DNA from: Autumnicola edwardsiae
GTDB taxonomy: Bacteria > Bacteroidota > Bacteroidia > Flavobacteriales > Flavobacteriaceae
Reading direction: 5' to 3'
Assembly (NCBI RefSeq): GCF_031846505.1
Contig: NZ_JAVRHP010000004.1
Coordinates: 1 to 64,000 of the forward strand
DNA length: 64,000 bases
A model generated the notes under the pieces. It was not told where the DNA came from. It saw only the letters and a program-made list of their open reading frames with translations, and did no database searches. Shown piece after piece: positions 27,547 through 36,770 of this stretch. Within the stretch, counting starts at the first letter, position 1, and each line of letters starts with the position of its first letter. A program made the translations under genes and the position numbers.

Positions 27547-29811
27547 ATGGAGGATGTTTATATCGTAATGTTAGTGGCCCTGCTGGCTTTAGCTATTACA
27601 GACTTGGTGGTTGGTGTAAGTAATGATGCCATTAATTTTTTAAATTCAGCAATAGGCTCCAAAGCAGTTTCCATGAGGACCATCCTTATAGTGGCAAGTC
27701 TTGGAGTTGCTGTGGGAGCTATTTTTTCCAGTGGATTAATGGAAGTTGCCCGAAAAGGTATTTTTATGCCGGGGCAATTCTATTTTGAAGAAATTATGAT
27801 CATCTTCATGGCAGTAATGATTACCGATGTGCTTCTCCTGGACTTTTTTAATTCTCTTGGCCTGCCAACTTCAACGACAGTTTCCATAGTATTTGAACTG
27901 TTAGGTGCTGCAGTTTGTATGGCAGCTATAAAAATTTATGCAGATACAGGGGATTATGGAGAATTGACCTCCTATATAAATACTTCCAAGGCCACAGAGA
28001 TTATTGTAGGCATCTTTCTGGCTGTATTTATTGCCTTCATGGTGGGTGCGGTGGTACAATATATTTCCCGGTTAATTTTTTCCTTTCAATATGAGAAGAA
28101 AATAAAATATGTAGGTGCACTTTTTGGGGGAGTGTCTTTAACAGCAATATTATTTTTTATTCTAATCAAAGGTCTCAAGAGTGTTTCTTTTATTTCTGAC
28201 AGTACTTTGGACTTTATTAATGAAAATACGGTTCTCATTATTCTTGGTGGTTTTGTCTTTTTTACATTACTCTCGCAATTTGTAATGAGCTTTTTAAAGC
28301 TGAATATTCTTAGGATCATTATCGTAATAGGCACCTTTGCACTAGCTCTTGCTTTTGCTGGAAACGATCTCGTGAATTTTATAGGAGTGCCTATAGCCGC
28401 GTGGCAATCTTTTGAGATCTGGCAATCTGCATACCAGGCTTCAGGTACTTTACCTTCAGAATTATTAATGACGGGCTTATCTGGAGAGGTTGCTACTCCG
28501 GAATTCCTATTGGTTCTGGCCGGGGGGGTAATGGTTATCACAATCTGGTTTTCGAAGAAAGCGCGTTCTGTTGTAGACACCGGGGTGAATCTTGCAAGGC
28601 AGGGAGATGGCGTTGAGCGTTTTGAACCTAATTTCCTATCCAGAACTATTGTGAGGTACTCTGTGCTCTTTGGAAATGCAGTTTCTGTAGTTCTTCCATC
28701 GCCTTTAAAAGAACGTATAGATGCTAAATTTAATAAACCTACATCACATGTTAGAAGCAAAAGAATAGATGCTCCCGCATTTGACATGGTGAGAGCCTCT
28801 GTAAACCTGGTTGTGGCAAGTGTATTAATCTCTATAGGGACCAGTCTAAAATTACCATTATCGACCACCTATGTTACCTTTATGGTAGCTATGGGTACTT
28901 CCTTATCAGATCGTGCCTGGGATCGTGAAAGTGCGGTATATAGAGTAGCAGGGGTTTTAAATGTTGTTGGCGGGTGGTTTGTAACTGCGTTAGTGGCATT
29001 TACTGCTGCAGCCATCTTTGCTGCTATTATCTTTTATGGTGGTACTATCGCACTTGCACTGCTAATAATTATTGCTGCTGTCCTTGTGGTTCGAAGTAGT
29101 ATTTTACATTCCAGGAAATCTAAGGAAGAAGAAAACAAAAAGCGCTATAATCGTACAGATATTATCACCATAAACGAAATAACTTCAGAAACTTCAGAAA
29201 ATATATCCAGTGTGATAGGTGGTGTTAATAAGATGTACACCAAAACTGTAGACAACCTAGGTTATCATGATCTCAGTAAGCTTAAGAAAAACAACAAAGC
29301 AATCAAGAAGCTGGAAAACGAAGTAGATGAATTAAAAGGGAATATCTTTTACTTCATTAAATCGCTTGACGATGATTCTGTAGAAGCCAGTAAGTTTTAT
29401 ATTCTTATCCTGGATTACTTGCAGGATATGGTGCAATCCATAAGTTTTATTACCCGCAATAGCTATAATCACGTTCATAACAACCATAAAAATCTAAAAT
29501 TCAATCAGATACGGGACTTGAAAAAGATTGATGAAAGGATGCAGGTCCTTTTTGATGATATCAAGAACCTTTTCGATAATCACGAATTTGGTGATATAGA
29601 GCGCATCCTCTCAGAAAAGCAGGAACTTCTGGACTCTGTGTCAGAACTTATTCAAAAGCAAATTGACCGTATCCGTACGTCAGAAACAAGCCCGAAGAAT
29701 TCAAAATTATATTTTGGACTGCTATTGGAAACAAAGGATCTGGTAAGCTCTACAATGAGTTTGTTGCAACTCTTTCAGGAGTTCTATACAGAGGCAAAAA
29801 GTACCTTATAG
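27547..29811 (+). CDS. PiT-type phosphate transporter fused to a PhoU-like domain
   Basis: 754 residues. The N-terminal ~520 residues are a PiT permease with many transmembrane helices and both inverted-repeat signatures: GVSNDAINFLNSAIGSKAVS (about 23-42) and AFAGNDLVNFIGVPIAAWQS. The last ~210 residues (from about 540) are hydrophilic and helical, with ITSETSENISSVIGGVNKMYTKTVDNLGYHD and repeated helices resembling PhoU/DUF47 bundles that gate PiT transporters. Normally the DUF47/PhoU partner is a separate gene; here it is the C-terminus. It likely imports inorganic phosphate with protons or sodium. Confidence 0.9.
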   Translation: MEDVYIVMLVALLALAITDLVVGVSNDAINFLNSAIGSKAVSMRTILIVASLGVAVGAIFSSGLMEVARKGIFMPGQFYFEEIMIIFMAVMITDVLLLDFFNSLGLPTSTTVSIVFELLGAAVCMAAIKIYADTGDYGELTSYINTSKATEIIVGIFLAVFIAFMVGAVVQYISRLIFSFQYEKKIKYVGALFGGVSLTAILFFILIKGLKSVSFISDSTLDFINENTVLIILGGFVFFTLLSQFVMSFLKLNILRIIIVIGTFALALAFAGNDLVNFIGVPIAAWQSFEIWQSAYQASGTLPSELLMTGLSGEVATPEFLLVLAGGVMVITIWFSKKARSVVDTGVNLARQGDGVERFEPNFLSRTIVRYSVLFGNAVSVVLPSPLKERIDAKFNKPTSHVRSKRIDAPAFDMVRASVNLVVASVLISIGTSLKLPLSTTYVTFMVAMGTSLSDRAWDRESAVYRVAGVLNVVGGWFVTALVAFTAAAIFAAIIFYGGTIALALLIIIAAVLVVRSSILHSRKSKEEENKKRYNRTDIITINEITSETSENISSVIGGVNKMYTKTVDNLGYHDLSKLKKNNKAIKKLENEVDELKGNIFYFIKSLDDDSVEASKFYILILDYLQDMVQSISFITRNSYNHVHNNHKNLKFNQIRDLKKIDERMQVLFDDIKNLFDNHEFGDIERILSEKQELLDSVSELIQKQIDRIRTSETSPKNSKLYFGLLLETKDLVSSTMSLLQLFQEFYTEAKSTL

Positions 29812-29834
29812 ATCGCACTAAAAAAGCGATGAAA

Positions 29835-30752
29835 TTATCCGTTTACGGCTTCTACAGTTTCAACTTTATCGCGAAGCATATCCCTTAGCATGGTTTCTAT
29901 ACCATTTTTTAAGGTCATTGTGGAAGATGGACACCCACTGCACGCGCCCTGTAGGATTACCTTAACGGTTTTTGTATCTGCGTTGTAAGAGTCAAAGAGG
30001 ATATTCCCTCCGTCGCTTGCTACTGCAGGCTTAATATATTCATCCAGTATTGCTACTACCTGTTTAGCAGTATCATCCAGGCCGTTCACATCTATTTTTG
30101 TTTCTGAAGAATTGTATTTTTCCGCCTTCTGATTATCCGAAGCAGCTTCAGCAGAGATCACCTCATTTCCTTCCTGAAGAAAACCAGTAATAAATTCCCT
30201 GATTTCTATTGTAATATCATCCCATTCAGCAACTTCATATTTGTTAATTGAAACATAGTTTTCATCAATAAAAATTTCCTTCACAAAAGGGAAATGAAAA
30301 AGCTTTTGGGCTAGAGGAGCATCTTTTGCATCATCAATATTCTTAAATTCAGCTGCATTAATTACCAGTTTCTTGTTGGCAACAAACTTCATAACAGCTG
30401 GATTTGGTGTGCTTTCGGCATACACTGTTACCGGAATATTCTTCGCTTTTTCTTCTTTAGCCTTAACTACAGAACTACCGGAATTGAGATAATCTTCAAT
30501 TTGTTGAGCTACCTCGTCTTCCACATCTTTCCAGTCCACAATGTCATATTTTTCGAGCGCAACAAAATTTTGTGCGATATACACTGTCTTTACAAACGGC
30601 AGATAAAATAGCTGTTGAGCCAGGGGTGAAGCAGAGGCTTCATCTATGTTTTTAAATTCGAAACTCTCGTGCTGGGTTAGAAACTTATTTGTTTCAAATT
30701 TTACAATTCCCGGTTTGTTGGTATGTTGAATATTTATCTTGAAATTATCCAT
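29835..30752 (-). CDS. Iron-sulfur scaffold protein, double Nfu_N plus NifU C-terminal domain
   Basis: 305 residues. Two tandem Nfu N-terminal domains (about 3-92 and 108-195) each carry the FKNIDEA..APLAQ.LF..PFVK.....NFV...KYD...W repeat. The NifU-like C-terminal domain (about 225-305) has VASDGGN and the cluster-binding CSGC at 271-274 with PSSTMTLKNGIETML. It holds and transfers a [4Fe-4S] cluster to target proteins. The duplicated N-domain is intact in both copies. A minus-strand -7 box (TATTTTTG, 30768-30775) lies just upstream. Confidence 0.92.
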   Translation of the reverse strand: MDNFKINIQHTNKPGIVKFETNKFLTQHESFEFKNIDEASASPLAQQLFYLPFVKTVYIAQNFVALEKYDIVDWKDVEDEVAQQIEDYLNSGSSVVKAKEEKAKNIPVTVYAESTPNPAVMKFVANKKLVINAAEFKNIDDAKDAPLAQKLFHFPFVKEIFIDENYVSINKYEVAEWDDITIEIREFITGFLQEGNEVISAEAASDNQKAEKYNSSETKIDVNGLDDTAKQVVAILDEYIKPAVASDGGNILFDSYNADTKTVKVILQGACSGCPSSTMTLKNGIETMLRDMLRDKVETVEAVNG

Positions 30753-30767
30753 TTTAAATTTTATTTA

Positions 30768-30775
30768 CAAAAATA
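30768..30775 (-). promoter_or_regulatory. -7 box of the Nfu gene
   Basis: TATTTTTG on the minus strand, 15 bases before the Nfu ATG. No well-spaced TTG was found. Confidence 0.4.
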
Positions 30776-30814
30776 CTAAAGAAAAGTAACGTAATCGATA
30801 TATTTACGGCACTT

Positions 30815-31876
30815 ATGGGGACCTTTAATTTATTACAACGCCAGCGGTTATCATCTTTTTCTTCTTTTAACCAATTAAGCGGCATAAGAAAAATCTTCTT
30901 GATTCTATGCTTATTTATTTTCTGTCTTCCCGCCAAAGCCCAGGAAGTCATTCCGACCTATTCAGATTATCTCACGGATAATCTTTTTTTGTTGCATCCT
31001 TCTATGGCCGGCGCAGCGAATAGGAATCAAATAAGATTAACAGCGAGGCAGCAATGGTTTGACGTAGAGGACGCCCCTAGCTTACAAACTTTGAGCATAA
31101 ATGGAAGAGTAGGGGAGAAAGTAGGGTTGGGTGCTATATTATTTAACGATTCCAATGGGAATTTTTCTAAAAGTGGGGCCTATGCGGCTTTTGCTTATCA
31201 TTTGATGTTTTCAAGAAGTAATGCAGCCCTTAATCAGTTATCATTTGGGATAAGCGGCGGACTGATCCAGCACAGGCTGGATCAAAGTGGTTTTACAGAA
31301 TTTGATCCAGCTCTCGGAGGGAATGATTCTGATATTTATGCCAATATGGATTTTGGGATTTCTTATTACTACATGAACTTTTACAGTCATTTTGCAGCAA
31401 AGAATATTTTATCTGTAAGCCGTGAGCTGTTTTATTCTGATGCAGTACCAAGTAATCAAAGAAAATATCTTGCTTCTGCAGGATATATATTTGAGGATAT
31501 TTCCAACTCTTTTAGCCTGGAACCTTCAGTGTTGTTTCAGCTACGGGAAGCGACAAATGAAAAAGCAGTAGATGCTAATCTTAAAGCTTACCGGGATGTG
31601 GATTTTGGACAGGTGTGGGGAGGCTTATCCTATAGAAATACCTTTGAAGGTGCAGAATATACCGGTGAGGGGGAGGAATTACAAAGTCAGCTTTTAAATT
31701 ATATAACTCCGTTTGTAGGAGTTAATTACAGGGATTTTTTGGTGGGTTATACTTTTACTTATCAACTAAATTCTCTGGTGTTAAGTAATAATGGTTTTCA
31801 CCAGATAACCCTTGGATACAATTTCGGAAAAAGCAGGAAGCGTTATGATTGTAAATGTCCTGCAGTAAATTATTAG
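30815..31876 (+). CDS. PorP/SprF family type IX secretion membrane protein
   Basis: 353 residues with a rather long N-region and a signal peptide (IRKIFLILCLFIFCLPAKAQ, cut near residue 43). The start of the mature protein, EVIPTYSDYLTDNLFLLHPSMAGAANRNQIRLTARQQW, is the classic PorP/SprF signature, followed by an outer-membrane barrel ending in FHQITLGYNFG. Such proteins help deliver or hold type IX secretion cargo, often encoded beside a giant SprB-like adhesin; no such partner is adjacent here, so this is an orphan copy. Its stop overlaps the murI stop by 4 bases on the opposite strand. Confidence 0.92.
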   Translation: MGTFNLLQRQRLSSFSSFNQLSGIRKIFLILCLFIFCLPAKAQEVIPTYSDYLTDNLFLLHPSMAGAANRNQIRLTARQQWFDVEDAPSLQTLSINGRVGEKVGLGAILFNDSNGNFSKSGAYAAFAYHLMFSRSNAALNQLSFGISGGLIQHRLDQSGFTEFDPALGGNDSDIYANMDFGISYYYMNFYSHFAAKNILSVSRELFYSDAVPSNQRKYLASAGYIFEDISNSFSLEPSVLFQLREATNEKAVDANLKAYRDVDFGQVWGGLSYRNTFEGAEYTGEGEELQSQLLNYITPFVGVNYRDFLVGYTFTYQLNSLVLSNNGFHQITLGYNFGKSRKRYDCKCPAVNY

Positions 31877-32661
31877 AAGTCCATATAAGAAACGGGGAAG
31901 TTATGTTCTTTGGAATTAATAAGTTCTGCGAGTACCATGGGATTTTTATTGCTGAAAAATTCCGGAATTTCCGCACTCGAAGTACCATTTAAAAGATGGT
32001 TTTGTTCCAACACCGCCTTGGTTTGTCTTGCTACGGCTTCCCCGGAATCGATTATCTGCACCTTTTTAGGAAGAATTTTTTTGAGTGTCGGGATGAGGTA
32101 GGGATAATGGCTGCAACCCAGGACCAGATAGTCGATCTCTTGAAGAAGCATAGGTTCTAGAAGCTGGTGCAATAAATTTTCCGTTGCAAGAGAATCTTTT
32201 TTTCCCCCTTCAATAAGTTCCACTAATCCATTTCCTTCTATTTCAATTACCTTAATCTTTTTGGTGTATAATTCTGATGTTTTCGAAAAAAGGGCACTGC
32301 TTAAGGTTCCCTTAGTAGCGAGTATTCCTATCGCTTTAGTTTGGGATTTAAGAGCAGCAGGTTTAATGGCTGGTTCTATACCTATAAAAGGAATTTTATA
32401 TTCTGATCTTAATTCTTGTATGGCATTTGTGGTAGCAGTATTACAGGCTACTACAATTAGCTTACAACCCATAGACAGCAGCTTATCAGTATTTTTTCTG
32501 CTGAGGCTCACGATATCCCTTACAGTTTTTTTTCCATAAGGTGCATTTTTGCTATCGGCCAGATAGATGGTTTTTTCAAGCGGAAGTAAACTGTGAATTT
32601 CTTTCCAGATGGAGGTTCCGCCTACTCCGGAATCAAAAATGCCAATGGGATTAAAGCTCAT
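31873..32661 (-). CDS. murI: Glutamate racemase
   Basis: 262 residues. Interconverts L- and D-glutamate for peptidoglycan. Both catalytic cysteine motifs are present: VACNTATTNAI and LGCSHYPYLIP, together with IGIFDSGVGGTSIWKEI and ADSKNAPYGKK. It ends the envelope-biogenesis gene block and is separated from ompH by a strong terminator, so murI probably has its own promoter. Confidence 0.96.
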   Translation of the reverse strand: MSFNPIGIFDSGVGGTSIWKEIHSLLPLEKTIYLADSKNAPYGKKTVRDIVSLSRKNTDKLLSMGCKLIVVACNTATTNAIQELRSEYKIPFIGIEPAIKPAALKSQTKAIGILATKGTLSSALFSKTSELYTKKIKVIEIEGNGLVELIEGGKKDSLATENLLHQLLEPMLLQEIDYLVLGCSHYPYLIPTLKKILPKKVQIIDSGEAVARQTKAVLEQNHLLNGTSSAEIPEFFSNKNPMVLAELINSKEHNFPVSYMDF

Positions 32662-32670
32662 AGGTACAAA

Positions 32671-32703
32671 AATAAAAACTGCGCAGGATTACTGCGCAGT
32701 TTT
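32671..32703 (-). terminator. Terminator between ompH and murI
   Basis: Perfect 12-bp stem AAAACTGCGCAG / CTGCGCAGTTTT with 5-base loop and A-rich flank on the plus strand, giving a T run on the minus strand. It ends the DUF6089-to-ompH operon. Confidence 0.9.
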
Positions 32704-32731
32704 CTCTTTATTATTTGACTAGTAGGATTTA

Positions 32732-33241
32732 TTACATTCCCAGTTCTTTCTTTACATCTGGCATAAGGTTGTAACCATCAGCAAGAATAACTCCGGTTCC
32801 TGTAGTAGAGTCTAGAACATAATCGTAACCTTTAGCTCTGGCTACTTTTTGTATAGCTCCACGGGCCTTTTCTATTACAGGCGCAATAAGCTCATTCTGT
32901 TTCTTTTGAAGTTCCTGTCTTGCTTTTTGGCTATGTTCCTGAATTCTTCTTTGGGTCATCTGCATTTCCTGAGAACGTTTCTGGTTCTCTTCATCGGTTA
33001 CTGTTTCAACCTCTGCCTGGTAACGTTGCATGGTGCCTTGAGCTTCTGTCAACATATCGTTAATTTCTGCATCGTAGGTTTTTTCAAGCTTTTCCAGTTG
33101 GGTCATGGCATCACCATAGGCCGGCATAGATTCCACCAGTTCCTGGGTTGCGATGTGTGCAACTTTTGATTGTGCATTTGTAAAAGCTGTAGCTCCAAGG
33201 GTCAATGCTAAAGCTATAAAAAGTGTTCTGAATTGTTTCAT
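32732..33241 (-). CDS. OmpH/Skp family periplasmic chaperone 2
   Basis: 169 residues with a signal peptide (LFIALALTLGATAFTNAQ, cut near residue 23) and a long charged helix (about 50-130) with QMTQRRIQEHSQKARQELQKKQNELIAPVIEKARGAI: the Skp tentacle. It ends in ATGTGVILADGYNLMPDVKKEL. Skp holds unfolded outer-membrane proteins for delivery to BamA, encoded upstream in the same block. It is one of two tandem Skp paralogues. Confidence 0.93.
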   Translation of the reverse strand: MKQFRTLFIALALTLGATAFTNAQSKVAHIATQELVESMPAYGDAMTQLEKLEKTYDAEINDMLTEAQGTMQRYQAEVETVTDEENQKRSQEMQMTQRRIQEHSQKARQELQKKQNELIAPVIEKARGAIQKVARAKGYDYVLDSTTGTGVILADGYNLMPDVKKELGM

Positions 33242-33280
33242 TTTAATCGTTATTAGTGTTAAAGTATTTAAAGTTCAAAG

Positions 33281-34087
33281 TTAATTAATTGTATCCTTTT
33301 GTTGCCTTAATTCTCGTATAGAATCCATGCGACGTTGCCGTGCTTCAATTACTCTGGCGCGTCTTTCTTCCAGTTCTTTCTGCCTTGCAGCTTTAATGGA
33401 ATCTCTTTGGCGCTGCCTCTCAGCCAGGATAGCTTCTCTCTCGTTCTGCTTATCCTGATTTTCCTGTTCCCTTTCGGCAACTTTTTCGTCTTGTTCAACA
33501 GTTCTGCCTTCTGCTGTTTCCAACTCCTGGCGGTCCTGCCGTGACTCTATTTGTCTTCTGTTTGCAGCACGGTTTATGCTTCTAAGAACCTGGTCGCTTA
33601 TATCATGCTCTTCTGCGGCATACAACATCCCGGTATCTGCAGTCCTGTCAAAAACCATGTCTAAATTTCTGTTTTCTGAAATTTCTCTCACAGCTGTAAA
33701 AACCTGATCCTGGATTGGTCGTACGAGCTGCTTTTTCTGAAGCAGGTAATCTCCATTAGGACCAAATCTTTTTTGTTGATAATCTAAAGCCTGTTCTTCC
33801 TGGTACGCTATTTCTTCTTCTCTTTCTTCTATGAGTTCTCTGGTAAGAAGTGCCCTTTCATTGTCTAGCCTGAATTTCATTTTCTCAATCTCACGTTTTT
33901 TTTCTTCAACTTCAGATTTCCATTCCAGAACCCTTGCATCAAGCTGGGACGAGGCTTCCTGATACTGAGGTACATTTTGCAGGATATATTCCATATCCAC
34001 ATAGCCTATACGGAAGGTTTTTTGAGCCTGTAAACCCATTCCGGCAAAGAGTGTAAGCAATGTAAAACCGAAAATCCTATTTATCAT
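33281..34087 (-). CDS. OmpH/Skp family periplasmic chaperone 1, long tail
   Basis: 268 residues from ATG 34087, which begins a signal peptide (MINRIFGFTLLTLFAGMGLQAQ). The frame is open to 34207 but those codons lie in the end of bamA. The Skp domain (about 25-165) starts FRIGYVDMEYILQNVPQYQEAS and is followed by an unusually long, highly charged Arg/Glu/Gln coiled-coil tail (about 175-268) with EQENQDKQNEREAILAERQ repeats. The tail lengthens it well beyond the second Skp. Likely assists outer-membrane protein delivery to BamA. Confidence 0.93.
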   Translation of the reverse strand: MINRIFGFTLLTLFAGMGLQAQKTFRIGYVDMEYILQNVPQYQEASSQLDARVLEWKSEVEEKKREIEKMKFRLDNERALLTRELIEEREEEIAYQEEQALDYQQKRFGPNGDYLLQKKQLVRPIQDQVFTAVREISENRNLDMVFDRTADTGMLYAAEEHDISDQVLRSINRAANRRQIESRQDRQELETAEGRTVEQDEKVAEREQENQDKQNEREAILAERQRQRDSIKAARQKELEERRARVIEARQRRMDSIRELRQQKDTIN

Positions 34088-34118
34088 ATTCTGGATTATA
34101 GAAAATACCGTGCCAAAT

Positions 34119-36770
34119 TTAAAATTGTTGGTTAAGGATAAAGTGTGTTTCCCAGCCATGCGGCCCCTGCTCACCCACAACGGGATCAAAACCATAACCA
34201 AAATCAATCCCCAATAATCCGAACATCGGCATAAAAATCCTTATTCCTGCTCCGGCAGATCGGTTTAATTGGAACGGGTTAAAATCCCGAAAATTATCAT
34301 AAGAAGCACCGCCTTCCATAAAAGTTAGGGCGTAAATAGAGGCTGATTGCTTCAGAGTAATAGGGAAACGCAGCTCCAATGAATATTTATTATAAATGGT
34401 AGCACCATCATCTGTTGCTCCTGTTGGGCGATCCAAAGGAACTACAGATTGATTTGGGTATCCTCGTAGCTGTATGGTTTCCCTTCCGTCAAGGCTATAG
34501 GCGCCCAGTCCATCTCCTCCAAGATAAAAACGCTCGAAGGGAGGAATTCCTCTTTCGTTGTTATAGGCACCAAGGAAACCGTATTCAGCATTTGTTCGTA
34601 AAACCAGATTTTTGTTACTACCAAAATTAGCTAAAGTTGTGTACCAGGTTCCATTGAATTTTATCTTATAAAATTCAAGCCATTTAAACTTCTCCTGATC
34701 GATTTTTCTCTGGTCTCCAACAGCATTCTCGGGTAATACCCTTGCTCCAGAGTTGTCTATTAAATTTCCATTTTCATCCTCAAGTTGAAATTCACGTTGC
34801 TCCGAAAGATTCTCATAATCTGTACCGTTCCATAAGGAATAGGGCGGGGTGAATTTAGCAGTTAATCGAAATTGCGATCCTCCAATCGGGAAAACAGGAT
34901 TGGTATAAGTGTTATCTCTTGTTAGCCCAAATGTGTAAGTAAGGTTGTTGGAATAACCATCCCCAAAAGTAAAGAGTCCTGTATTATAGTTGTTAAGATC
35001 ATATCTCTGAAATCCTACGGAGTGAGAAACTGTCATAAATCTATCTGGTACACTTAGGCGTTTTGCCAAACCTACGCTTACTCCAAGAATATCGAAACTT
35101 CTGCTTCTGTCTGCCCTCCTGTTTAGGTAATCAAATAGAAACTGGCGTGTATAGCTAAAGGAGGTGGAGAAACTTACTGGTTTCACGCCGCCCAGCCAGG
35201 GTTCCCGGAAGGAAAGGCTATATGTTTGGTAATAGGTGCTGGCCTGGGCTCTAAGAGAGAGGCTTTGGCCATCACCCATAGGTACCGGTTTATATGCCTC
35301 TTTGTCAAATATGCTACCAATAGAAAAGTTATTAAAAGAAAGTCCTAAAGTTCCAATAAATCCTCCGCCACCGTAACCACCCTGTAGTTCTATTTGACTG
35401 GCTCCTGATTCTACCACAGAATATTCTAGATCTAAAGTTCCTGTGTTGGGATTAGGATCTACAAGGTTAGGGGTTAGCTGTTCCGCATCAAAGAAACCTA
35501 ACTGCCCCAACTCACGCAATGTACCCATGATATTGGCTTTGCTGTATTTTTGTCCCGGTTTCGTTAAAAGCTCTCTGTATATTACATGGTCTTTTGTTCT
35601 GTCGTTTCCTGTAACCCTAATTTTATTAAAGAAAGCTTCTTTTCCTTCAGAAATTCTTACTTCAAAGTCTATGGTGTCATTCTCAACGCTCGTTTCAACC
35701 AGGTTAATGTTAGAAAAAAGATAACCGTTGTTCTGGTATAGGTTGGTAAGATCCTGTGCATCTGGTTTAGTATTGTCCATGATCCTTTTGTCCAATAAAA
35801 CACCATTATAAACATCACCTTTCTGAATACCAAAAACCCGTGAAAGTTGTTCATCTGTATAAACGCTGTTTCCAACAAAATCTATGTTTCCAACATAATA
35901 GCGATCACCTTCTTCAAGCCTTAATTGTAAGGCTATAGTCTCCTCATCCTTGCGGATCAATGAATCTGAAATGATCCTGGCATTCCTAAATCCGTTTTCT
36001 TTATACTTATCCACGACGGCAGCTTTGTCTTCCTGATAATCACTGCGAACAAATTTGGATCTCTTCCAAAAGCGGATGAGGTTCTTTTGTTTAGTATTTT
36101 TCATATTTCGCCTTAGCTTGGCGTCAGAAAATACTTCGTTTCCTATAAATTCTATGTCGTCAATTTTAACCCGGTCTCCACGATCTACGTTTACTACCAT
36201 GTTCACACGATTGGCCTGAGAGGTAGTGTCTTCTATGGGAATAGTGTTAATAGCTACTTTAGTGTTAAAATAGCCTTCTTTTTTATACTTGTTTTCGATG
36301 TAGTTCTTTGTGGTCGTAATTAGGTTCTCAGTAACTTTAGTTCCTGGAGTTAGACTGTTCTCCTCAATAAGTTCTTCTATTTCCCTTTTCTTTTTGACTC
36401 CCTGGATACGTGCTTGTGCAAGCTGGGGTACTTCCTGAATTTCAAGTTCCAGATCTGCCACATCTCCTTCAACATTAGTAATGTAAAAATTAATGTCACT
36501 AAAGCTTCCAATATCCCACAGTTTTTGTACAATCTTACTCAAACGTTCTCCGGGGATATAAATCTCTTCTCCTTCTTTTAAACCAGTGTAGGCGATCACC
36601 GTTTGTTCATTAAAACTAACAGTACCGGTCACCTTTATGTCGCCAATGATATATTTTTCTCCGTTGGCAAGAGGTAAGTCCTGAGCTTGTGTAGATATGC
36701 TAAAGGTAAATATAAATGCTAAGAGTGCTAAAAGTCTCCCTGTGGTGAATGCATTAACTGAGTTGCTCAC
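34119..36770 (-). CDS. bamA: Outer-membrane protein assembly factor BamA
   Basis: About 883 residues. POTRA repeats (about 55-450) start with YIIGDIKVTGTVSFNEQTV and include IDDIEFIGNEVF, VGNIDFVGNSVY and FFNKIRVTGNDRTKDHVIYRELLTKPGQ; a surface-antigen barrel follows, with the FERFYLGGDGLG lid region and terminal GLLGIDFGYGFD..., HFILNQQF. BamA inserts beta-barrel proteins into the outer membrane. The frame is open from 36878, but GTG at 36770 gives a clean signal peptide (MSNSVNAFTTGRLLALLAFIFTFSISTQAQ begins the chain), overlapping the uppS end by 17 bases, so I prefer it. Confidence 0.96.
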   Translation of the reverse strand: MSNSVNAFTTGRLLALLAFIFTFSISTQAQDLPLANGEKYIIGDIKVTGTVSFNEQTVIAYTGLKEGEEIYIPGERLSKIVQKLWDIGSFSDINFYITNVEGDVADLELEIQEVPQLAQARIQGVKKKREIEELIEENSLTPGTKVTENLITTTKNYIENKYKKEGYFNTKVAINTIPIEDTTSQANRVNMVVNVDRGDRVKIDDIEFIGNEVFSDAKLRRNMKNTKQKNLIRFWKRSKFVRSDYQEDKAAVVDKYKENGFRNARIISDSLIRKDEETIALQLRLEEGDRYYVGNIDFVGNSVYTDEQLSRVFGIQKGDVYNGVLLDKRIMDNTKPDAQDLTNLYQNNGYLFSNINLVETSVENDTIDFEVRISEGKEAFFNKIRVTGNDRTKDHVIYRELLTKPGQKYSKANIMGTLRELGQLGFFDAEQLTPNLVDPNPNTGTLDLEYSVVESGASQIELQGGYGGGGFIGTLGLSFNNFSIGSIFDKEAYKPVPMGDGQSLSLRAQASTYYQTYSLSFREPWLGGVKPVSFSTSFSYTRQFLFDYLNRRADRSRSFDILGVSVGLAKRLSVPDRFMTVSHSVGFQRYDLNNYNTGLFTFGDGYSNNLTYTFGLTRDNTYTNPVFPIGGSQFRLTAKFTPPYSLWNGTDYENLSEQREFQLEDENGNLIDNSGARVLPENAVGDQRKIDQEKFKWLEFYKIKFNGTWYTTLANFGSNKNLVLRTNAEYGFLGAYNNERGIPPFERFYLGGDGLGAYSLDGRETIQLRGYPNQSVVPLDRPTGATDDGATIYNKYSLELRFPITLKQSASIYALTFMEGGASYDNFRDFNPFQLNRSAGAGIRIFMPMFGLLGIDFGYGFDPVVGEQGPHGWETHFILNQQF

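Noticed and set aside
28086..28868. 260-codon open frame antisense to the phosphate transporter gene
   Set aside because: Wholly inside a clearly real gene on the other strand; the sequence is low in order and resembles a frame mirror of membrane-protein codons.
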